Below are positions 58,209 to 64,000 of a stretch of 64,000 nucleotides of DNA, piece after piece. Source of the DNA: Saccharopolyspora hirsuta (GTDB lineage: Bacteria; Actinomycetota; Actinomycetes; Mycobacteriales; Pseudonocardiaceae); the NCBI RefSeq assembly GCF_008630535.1, contig NZ_VWPH01000010.1, positions 276,984 to 340,983 on the forward strand. The letters run 5' to 3'. Position 1 is the first letter of the stretch; every line of letters begins with the position of its first letter. The notes under the pieces were generated by a model. The model searched no databases, was not told the DNA's origin, and worked only from the letters and a program-made list of their open reading frames with translations. A program made the position numbers and the translations under genes.

Positions 58209-59483
58209 ATGCCTGCTTGGCGGGTGCGCGATTTCCACGACGACGACCTGGACCAGGCGATCCGGATCTGGGACCAGAGCCGGGAGACCGGGGAGCCGGT
58301 GTTCTCCGCCGCCGAGGTGGTGTCGATCGCGCGGGCCGGGCACCCGGCCCTGGTCGCGGTGGTGGGGCAGGACGTCGTCGGCATGGCCGCCGCCCGGGTG
58401 GAGGGCGAGCGGGCCTGGCTGGCGCTGTTCGCGCTCGACGCCCGGTGGCGCAACCGCGGCATCGGCAGCGCGCTGCTGGCCGAGCTGGAGAAGAAGCTGC
58501 GCGGCGTCGGCGTGCACCGCATCACCAGCCTGGTGCCCGAGGGGGCCGCGGGATTCCGGGCGATGGTGAACTCCGGCTACCGCCCGCGCACCGACCTGAC
58601 CTACTTCGAGAAGGTCGAGGAGCTCGACCCCGCCGACTTCGACGTGCTCGAGCACCTCGGCGGCATGCTGCTGCCGCCCGGGAAGTGGGCGGCGCTGGCC
58701 GGGATGCGGCGGGAGAAGGACATCATCGAGCGCCGCGTGGTGCTGCCGATCTCCCACCCCGACCAGGCCGAGCGCCACGGGGTGCTGCCGCCGAAGGCGA
58801 TCGTGCTGTTCGGTCCGCCGGGCACCGGCAAGACGAGCTTCGCCAAGGCGATCGCCTCCCGGCTGAACTGGCCGTTCGTGGAGCTGTTCCCGTCCCGGCT
58901 GGCCGCGTCCTCCCCCGACGGGCTGGCGACCTCGCTGCGGGAGGTGTTCGCCGAGCTGGAGGAGCTCGACGACCTGGTCCTGTTCATCGACGAGGTCGAG
59001 GAGATCGCCGGGACCCGCACCACCCCGGCGGCCGGTCCGGCGCACGGCGTGACCAACGAGCTGCTCAAGCTGATCCCCGGGTTCCGGGAGCACGACCACC
59101 GCCTGCTGGTCTGCGCCACCAACTCGGTGAGCTCGCTGGACCCGGCGTTCCTGCGCCCGGGCCGGTTCGACTACATCATCCCGGTCGGGCCGCCCGACCC
59201 ACCGGCCCGGCGCGCGATCTGGTCCCGCTACCTCGGCCCGGCCCGCGACAACGTCGACCTGGACCTGCTGGTCGAGCGCACCGAGCTGTTCACCCCCGCG
59301 GACATCGAGTTCGCCGCCCGCCAAGGGGCCCAGGCCGCCTTCGAGCGCGACGTCCTGCACGAGGACCGGGAACTGGCGACGACGGAGGAATACCTGAAGG
59401 CGATCGCCGACACCCGGCCCACGCTCACCGCCGAGGCCATCGCCGAGTTCGAGCAGGACATCGACGCCTGCACGCGGCTGTAG
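58209..59483 (+). CDS. GNAT acetyltransferase-AAA+ ATPase fusion
   Basis: 424 residues joining two enzymes. Residues 1-140 are a GNAT N-acetyltransferase with the acetyl-CoA loop LDARWRNRGIGSALLAELEK. Residues 150-424 are a classical AAA+ ATPase like FtsH, Vps4 or ARC: Walker A GPPGTGKTS, Walker B LVLFIDEVEEIAG, and the second region LRPGRFDYIIPVGPPD with arginine finger candidates. No protease domain or membrane helix. The ATPase could remodel or unfold a target that the GNAT domain acetylates. It is transcribed alone downstream of the fdhD operon with its own LysR box. Biological role unknown. Confidence 0.88.
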   Translation: MPAWRVRDFHDDDLDQAIRIWDQSRETGEPVFSAAEVVSIARAGHPALVAVVGQDVVGMAAARVEGERAWLALFALDARWRNRGIGSALLAELEKKLRGVGVHRITSLVPEGAAGFRAMVNSGYRPRTDLTYFEKVEELDPADFDVLEHLGGMLLPPGKWAALAGMRREKDIIERRVVLPISHPDQAERHGVLPPKAIVLFGPPGTGKTSFAKAIASRLNWPFVELFPSRLAASSPDGLATSLREVFAELEELDDLVLFIDEVEEIAGTRTTPAAGPAHGVTNELLKLIPGFREHDHRLLVCATNSVSSLDPAFLRPGRFDYIIPVGPPDPPARRAIWSRYLGPARDNVDLDLLVERTELFTPADIEFAARQGAQAAFERDVLHEDRELATTEEYLKAIADTRPTLTAEAIAEFEQDIDACTRL

Positions 59484-59577
59484 CCGCAGGGCCCGGAGGC
59501 GGTCCGCGCGATCCCTAGAATCGGTTGGTGGACGCGGTCGTCGACGGCGCTGCGGCGCGGGGAAGGTGTGGCTGCCG

Positions 59578-60663
59578 GTGCGCAAGGTGAAGGATCTGAC
59601 CGGGCCCGGGATCACCGACTGCTTCGGGGTGGGCGGTACCGATCTCGGGGTCACCGCGATCGCCCCGGACGGGCGGCTCGTGTCGGTGTTCGGCGACACC
59701 TTCGAACGGGCGGGCGTGGGCGGCCCCGGCTGGCGATCCCCCGTCGTGCTCTTCGGGGACGCCGCGACCGCCCGGACCGGGATCCGGTGGACGGGGTCCA
59801 TCGGGCCGCGCTCGCACTACGCCGACCAGGCGCTGGACTACGAGCACGACTCGATCGTCCGCGGTCGGCGGGTGAGCACCACGATCCCCACCGACGTCAT
59901 CACCATCGGCCGCGAGATGTACCTGCACGTCATGGTCTGCGAGGGGCTGGGCAACGTGCACTGGACGGAGGTGCACCGCTCCACCGACAACGGAGAGACC
60001 TGGCACCGCACCGGGGCGAGCTGGCCCGGTGACCAGCACGGCGGGCTGTTCCAGATGCTGACCTGGGAGCTGGGCGAGGACGGCTACGTCTACGCCTTCT
60101 CCACCGGTTTCCAGCGGGACAAGGGCCTCATCCTGCAGCGGGTACCGGCGGATCGGATCGGCGATCCGCGCGCGTGGGAGGGGTGGGGCTTCCGCGATGG
60201 TGCGTGGGCGTGGGGGAACCCGCCGACGGTCGCCCTCACCGGTGCGTTCGGCGAGCTCTGCCTGCGCCGCGTCGAGGACCGGTGGCTGCTGTGCTGCTTC
60301 GACGCGGGCAACTACCGCATCGACGTCCTGGACCTCGACGGGCCCACGGCGAACCTGTACGAGGCCTCGCGCGGCACCGTGCTGCAGGGCACCTCGTGGC
60401 AGCACGAGGACCACGACCGCGGCCGGGTCGCCCAGCTCTACGGCGGCTACATCGTGCCCGGTTCGACGCTGGACGACCTGCACCTGGTGGTCAGCCAGTG
60501 GAACACCGAGCACAACTGGCCGTACCGGGCCATGCAGTTCGCCGGGAGCGTTCCCCGGCCCGGTTCGACGCCTCCGCCCGAGGCCGACGAGCCCGCCGAT
60601 GCCCGCGGCGGCTCGGGAATCCTCCGCGCGGTGCGGGAGGTCGCTCGGCGCTTCACCGGTTAG
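59578..60663 (+). CDS. DUF4185 protein (GH183-like beta-propeller)
   Basis: A 361-residue protein. Family marks: LTGPGITDCFGVGGTDLGV at the start, VFGDTFE, and later GGYIVPGSTLDDLHLVVSQW and TEHNWPYRAMQF. DUF4185 includes endo-D-arabinofuranases (GH183) acting on mycobacterial arabinogalactan, and the Asp-rich start resembles a propeller glycosidase. No signal peptide is visible. GTG 59578 is preferred because GGGGAAGG lies 11 nt upstream; GTG 59566 overlaps that site. Arabinan cleavage is an inference from the family only. Confidence 0.8.
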   Translation: MRKVKDLTGPGITDCFGVGGTDLGVTAIAPDGRLVSVFGDTFERAGVGGPGWRSPVVLFGDAATARTGIRWTGSIGPRSHYADQALDYEHDSIVRGRRVSTTIPTDVITIGREMYLHVMVCEGLGNVHWTEVHRSTDNGETWHRTGASWPGDQHGGLFQMLTWELGEDGYVYAFSTGFQRDKGLILQRVPADRIGDPRAWEGWGFRDGAWAWGNPPTVALTGAFGELCLRRVEDRWLLCCFDAGNYRIDVLDLDGPTANLYEASRGTVLQGTSWQHEDHDRGRVAQLYGGYIVPGSTLDDLHLVVSQWNTEHNWPYRAMQFAGSVPRPGSTPPPEADEPADARGGSGILRAVREVARRFTG

Positions 60664-60765
60664 GAAAGCACTCGCCGTCCTGGTCGGCCGTGCATGGGAA
60701 CCGCCCGGACCTGGGTAACCCAGCAGCACGTGGAACTGTCCCGACCGGGTTGGATGGGGGCGTCG

Positions 60766-61716
60766 ATGACCAGCACCCGGCGAACCGAGCCCGGTCTCAC
60801 CGAGGCCTGGCCGAGCCTCCCGGTCGACGACTGGGTCGGCACCAGGGACACGCTGCACATGTGGACCCAGATCGTCGGCAAGGTCCGGTTGGCGCAGGCC
60901 CCGATGACCGCGCACTGGTGGCAGGTGCCGCTGTACGTGACGCCGCGAGGCCTGTCCACCTCGGCGATCCCGCACGACGGGCGGCTGTTCGACGCGGAGT
61001 TCGACTTCGTCGACCACCAGCTGCGGGTGCGCTCCAGCGACGGCGGTCAGCGCCAGGTGGCGCTGGAACCCAAGTCGGTGGCCGTGTTCCACCACGAGCT
61101 CATGGCCGCGCTCGCCGAGCTCGACCTCGAAGTGCCCATCTACCCGCGCCCGGTCGAGGTCGAACGCGCCATCCCGTTCGCCGACGACACCGAGCACTGC
61201 TCCTACGACCCGGACCACGCCCAGCGGTTCTGGGGACAGCTGGTGGCCGCGCACCGGGTGATCAGCCGGTTCCGGGCCCGGTTCCTGGGCAAGGTCAGCC
61301 CGGTGCACTTCTTCTGGGGCGCGATGGACCTGGCCTGCACCCGGTTCTCCGGGCGCACCGCCCCACCGCACCCCGGGGGCGCGCCGAACTGCGGTGACTG
61401 GGTCATGGTCGAGGCCTACTCGCACGAGCTGTCCAGCTGCGGCTTCTGGCCCGGCGGCAGCAGCGAAGGCACCTTCTACTCCTACGCCTACCCGGAACCA
61501 CCCGGCTACGCCGAGCACCCCGTGCGGCCGGAAGCCGCCAACTACGACGCCGGTCTCGGCGAGTTCGTGCTGCCGTACGCCACCGTGCGCACCTCCGACG
61601 ATCCCGAGGGGACATTGCTGGCGTTCCTGCAGACGACCTACGAGGCCGCGGCCGAAGCCGGTGGGTGGGACCGCCGCGCGCTGGAGGTCCCCGACCGGCT
61701 CGACGAACCCGGCTGA
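60766..61716 (+). CDS. DUF5996 family protein
   Basis: A 316-residue soluble protein. Family marks: AWPSLPVDDWVGTRDTLHMW, QVPLYVTPRGLSTSAIPH, FFWGAMDLACTRFSGRTAPP and FYSYAYPEPPGY. Conserved Trp, His and Cys residues (WGAMDLACTRFSG, VMVEAYSHELSSCGFW) suggest a catalytic or binding site but none is established. ATG 60766 has a G-rich ribosome site. The upstream in-frame ATG at 60754 is possible. Function unknown. Confidence 0.82.
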   Translation: MTSTRRTEPGLTEAWPSLPVDDWVGTRDTLHMWTQIVGKVRLAQAPMTAHWWQVPLYVTPRGLSTSAIPHDGRLFDAEFDFVDHQLRVRSSDGGQRQVALEPKSVAVFHHELMAALAELDLEVPIYPRPVEVERAIPFADDTEHCSYDPDHAQRFWGQLVAAHRVISRFRARFLGKVSPVHFFWGAMDLACTRFSGRTAPPHPGGAPNCGDWVMVEAYSHELSSCGFWPGGSSEGTFYSYAYPEPPGYAEHPVRPEAANYDAGLGEFVLPYATVRTSDDPEGTLLAFLQTTYEAAAEAGGWDRRALEVPDRLDEPG

Positions 61717-61743
61717 CCGCGAACCCCGCAGGAGGCGGCGACG

Positions 61744-62193
61744 ATGACGTCCGACGACCTACCGGCACCCGAGTCCGGGCTGGTGCTGACCCACTTCCTG
61801 ACCGTGTCCGATGTGGCCCGCTCGCGGGCGTTCTACGCCGACGTCTTCGGCGGCCGGGTGGTGCTCGCGGAGAACCCGTGCATCGTCAAGATCGCCAACA
61901 GCTGGATCATCATGAACCCCGGCGGCGGTCCCACCCCGGACAAGCCCGACACGGTGCTGCGGCCGCCGGAATCCACCGAGGTGGTCTCGGCATTCCTCAA
62001 CGTGCGGGTCGCCGACATCGCCGCCTTCTACGCCGAGGCGCGCGGCAAGGGCGCCGAGTTCCTCACCGAACCCCTCGACCGCAAGGCCGAGATCCGCTGC
62101 TACCTGCGCGACCCGGACGGCTACCTGATCGAGATCGGGCAGGCCACCGGGATGCTGGAGGGCATCTTCGCCGATCCACCGGCTGGCACGTGA
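61744..62193 (+). CDS. VOC (glyoxalase/dioxygenase superfamily) protein
   Basis: A 149-residue single-subunit vicinal-oxygen-chelate protein: two beta-alpha-beta-beta-beta modules, with LTHFLTVSDVARSRAFYADV in the first and YLRDPDGYLIEIGQATG in the second. The Glu of IEIGQ is the usual metal ligand, and His17 (LTHF) another. Substrates vary (glyoxals, catechols, drug binding). ATG 61744 follows AGGAGG and is 27 bp after the DUF5996 stop, so they may be co-transcribed. Confidence 0.9.
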   Translation: MTSDDLPAPESGLVLTHFLTVSDVARSRAFYADVFGGRVVLAENPCIVKIANSWIIMNPGGGPTPDKPDTVLRPPESTEVVSAFLNVRVADIAAFYAEARGKGAEFLTEPLDRKAEIRCYLRDPDGYLIEIGQATGMLEGIFADPPAGT

Positions 62194-62294
62194 CCGCAGC
62201 TGGCCCCGGCTCCCCCGCGTCGGGCCGGTCCGCAGTCGGCGCGCAGCGGCGTGCTCCACCTCCGCCGGTCACGCAGAACGCGATGGGAAAGGTC

Positions 62295-63338
62295 TCATCT
62301 GCTCCTCCCGATCAGCGACTGGGCCAGGGCGTCGAAGGACCCGCGGGTTTCCGCTGGCATCGCCAACGAGGTCAGGCAGTCCTCGACCTCGGCGAGATGC
62401 CGGGCCGCCTCCTGCTCGGCGAACTCCCGGCCGCCCGCTTCCTCGACGAGCTCCGCCGCCAACCGCAGCTCGAAGTCGGTGCGGACACCGCGTTCGACGA
62501 GCACCCCCAGCCGCTCGCTCGCAGCGCCCCCAGCGGCCAGCGCGGCGATGACCGGCAGGGTCCGCTTGCCCTCGCGCAGGTCTCCGAACACCGGCTTGCC
62601 GGTGCGCACCGGGTCGCCCCAGATGCCCAGCACGTCGTCGGTGCACTGGAACGCCAGGCCCAGGTGGCGCCCGAGTCGGTCGAAGCAGTCCGCGACCGCC
62701 GCCTCGGCACCGCCCAGCAACGCCCCGCCAGCTGCGGAGAAGGCCAGCAGCGCACCGGTCTTGGCCTCCGCCATCGCCTGGTACTCGGCGACGCTCACCG
62801 CCTGCTCGCCCGTCCACGGCCGCGCGGTGAACCGGATGTCGTCGACCTGCCCCACGACCACCTCCCGCATCGCGGTGGCCAGGCGCATCGCCGCCGCGGG
62901 CGCGCCCGGGTGGCCGCTGCTCAGCAGGACCCCGAACGCCTCGGAGTGCAGCGCGTCGCCGATCAGGATCGCCGCCGGGACCCCGTACTCCTTCCACACC
63001 GCGGGCTGCCCCCGCCGCAGCTCGTCGTTGTCGATGATGTCGTCGTGGATCAGGCTGAAGTTGTGCACGAGCTCGACGGCCGCGGCCGCGGGCACCGCGT
63101 CCACCGCCTCGGCCCCCACTGCCTCCGCCGCGAGCACGGCCAAGGTGGGCCGCAGGGCCTTGCCCGCCGCACCGGAGCCCCCGGCCCACCATCCGAAGTG
63201 GTACCTGCCGATTCCGCCCAGCGACGGGCCCAGCCGGTCGACGAGCTCGCGCAGCACCGGTTCGGTGAGCTCGCGAGCGCGCCGGATCGCGTTGACCCCC
63301 AGCTCGTGATCAGCGCGCGCAGTGGCCGGAAACGTCAT
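62295..63338 (-). CDS. Polyprenyl (geranylgeranyl-type) diphosphate synthase
   Basis: A 347-residue prenyl chain elongator. The first aspartate-rich motif is HDDIIDNDE with NFSLIHDD. The second is FQCTDDVLGIWGD, where the usual fifth Asp is replaced (DDVLG), as seen in many actinobacterial GGPP synthases. GKALRPTLAVLAAEA provides the diphosphate-binding Lys and Arg. ATG 63338 is chosen; its ribosome site is weak. It probably supplies C15-C20 diphosphates for terpenoids, carotenoids or quinones. No terpene cyclase lies next to it, so the end product is unknown. Confidence 0.92.
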   Translation of the reverse strand: MTFPATARADHELGVNAIRRARELTEPVLRELVDRLGPSLGGIGRYHFGWWAGGSGAAGKALRPTLAVLAAEAVGAEAVDAVPAAAAVELVHNFSLIHDDIIDNDELRRGQPAVWKEYGVPAAILIGDALHSEAFGVLLSSGHPGAPAAAMRLATAMREVVVGQVDDIRFTARPWTGEQAVSVAEYQAMAEAKTGALLAFSAAGGALLGGAEAAVADCFDRLGRHLGLAFQCTDDVLGIWGDPVRTGKPVFGDLREGKRTLPVIAALAAGGAASERLGVLVERGVRTDFELRLAAELVEEAGGREFAEQEAARHLAEVEDCLTSLAMPAETRGSFDALAQSLIGRSR

Positions 63339-63764
63339 CGTGATCCGCCTCAATCCTGGTCTCGTCCCCCGGACCAGATCAACGCTAATCACCGGCGGCC
63401 CCGGTCGTATCGGCCGAAGTGTCAGCGAAGATCAACCGATCGGCCGAGATTGGCGCGGACCTTCTCGTACTTTCGGCCAGAAATCCGCCGACCACGGCGG
63501 TCCGCCCTCCCGACGTCCGCGGATCACCCAACGTCGGAGAACTCACCGCGAGCGCCGGCTCGCCACTCTGTCCACTTGGGACCGAAGAGTTCCCACCGCG
63601 CTCGGCCTCACAGCGAGGACCGCCACCGGGCCGAAGCCCGTGGCCCGGGAACGTCCAGCACGTCTACCCCCGGACCGACCGCAGGTCGTGCCCCGCCCGT
63701 TCAGCGCCCGGCTGGCAGGACGTTCTGGTTGCTGCGCAACAGGCCGGACACCGGCACGTTCGAT
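63339..63764. promoter_or_regulatory. Gene-free region between the prenyl synthase and Fe-S protein genes
   Basis: 426 bp with no credible gene. Near the prenyl synthase the motif ATCGGCCGA occurs at 63409 and 63439, with a weaker TTCGGCCAG at 63472: palindromic TCGGCCGA-like sites spaced 30-33 bp. A hairpin lies at 63623-63643. The rest is featureless. Confidence 0.4.
63623..63643 (-). terminator. Candidate terminator with TTCG loop
   Basis: On the minus strand CCACGGGC-TTCG-GCCCGGTGG forms a stem with one bulged base and a stable UUCG-type loop. It lies about 120 bp beyond the Fe-S protein stop. No T-tract. Confidence 0.35.
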
Positions 63765-64000
63765 CTAGCTGCTGTCTTCGGGGTTCTCGTTCTCGCCGCG
63801 TTTGACGGCGGTGAGCAGGAGTTGGGCGACGTCGACGACTTCGACGGATTCGGAGGCGACCTTCTCGCTTTGGCGGGCGGTCAGGCCGTCGGAGAGCATG
63901 ACCTTGCAGAACGGGCAGCCGGTGGCGATCTTCGACGGTGCGGTGCCGAGTGCTTCGTCGACGCGTTCGACGTTGATGCGCTTGCCGATGCGTTCTTCCA
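63765..64000 (-). CDS. (Fe-S)-binding reductase, C-terminal part only
   Basis: The window ends inside this gene; the last 77 codons are present. The sequence reads ERIGKRINVERVDEAL, then IATGCPFCKVMLSDGL, then VEVVDVAQLLLTAVKRG and stop at 63765-63767. The GCPFC motif and the following DVAQLLL are the second CCG-domain motif and tail of heterodisulfide-reductase-like (Fe-S) proteins, such as the mycobacterial Rv0338c type. It is expected to be a membrane-linked electron-transfer reductase, associated with acyl-CoA oxidation. The 5' end lies outside the window. Confidence 0.82.
   Translation of the reverse strand, partial: EERIGKRINVERVDEALGTAPSKIATGCPFCKVMLSDGLTARQSEKVASESVEVVDVAQLLLTAVKRGENENPEDSS

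Overview
The window is very GC-rich and densely coded, with GTG starts, Shine-Dalgarno sites and actinobacterial families throughout: a WXG/EspC-type type VII substrate, a DUF574-type methyltransferase, an encapsulin shell, FurA-KatG and ABC-F. It looks like the chromosome of a filamentous actinomycete. Pseudonocardiales (Saccharopolyspora-like) is my best guess, but nothing here fixes the genus.

Layout. 1-5 kb: a lipoprotein L,D-transpeptidase and a triple-AAA protein. 4.8-8.7 kb: an MDR oxidoreductase and a furA-katG operon. 9-24.9 kb: the main biosynthetic locus. A 3074-residue KS-AT-DH-KR-ACP-C-A-PCP-TE protein is translationally coupled to two paralogous phytoene-desaturase-like flavoenzymes. 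Two P450s and a DUF4188 protein flank them. The domain order, the ornithine-like A-domain code (DVGELVSIDK by manual alignment) and the neighbours indicate a polycyclic tetramate macrolactam (PTM) type pathway. 25-27.4 kb: an ABC-F protein with a structured leader, then a scar of broken AraC and cupin genes. 27.5-34 kb: a methyltransferase and a single-chain acyl-CoA carboxylase. 34.2-39.2 kb: two Old Yellow Enzyme loci, one beside an HxlR regulator and one beside an Rrf2 regulator, with an MFS pump between them. A 43-bp element occurs both at the HxlR/OYE promoter and upstream of the pump. 39.2-45 kb: a polymorphic-toxin island with an EspC-like partner, a NucB-type DNase toxin, a candidate immunity protein and a SUKH-RHS fusion. 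45-47 kb: encapsulin plus DyP peroxidase cargo. 47.2-59.5 kb: a LysR regulator, a FUSC transporter, two molybdopterin oxidoreductases, MoeA, FdhD and a GNAT-AAA fusion. Three promoter regions here share a T-N11-A box (GATAGGT...TTATC, four copies). 59.5-64 kb: DUF4185, DUF5996 and VOC proteins, a polyprenyl synthase and the C-terminal end of an Fe-S reductase.

How parts work together. The PTM-like genes form a compact assembly line plus cyclases, with no sterol desaturase and no adjacent third-ring reductase in the window. The two OYE loci plus the pump look like an electrophile/quinone response. The LysR-box sites suggest that FUSC export, molybdenum cofactor supply, one formate-dehydrogenase-like enzyme and the GNAT-AAA protein answer one regulator. 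All family calls come from reading motifs. No database search was run.
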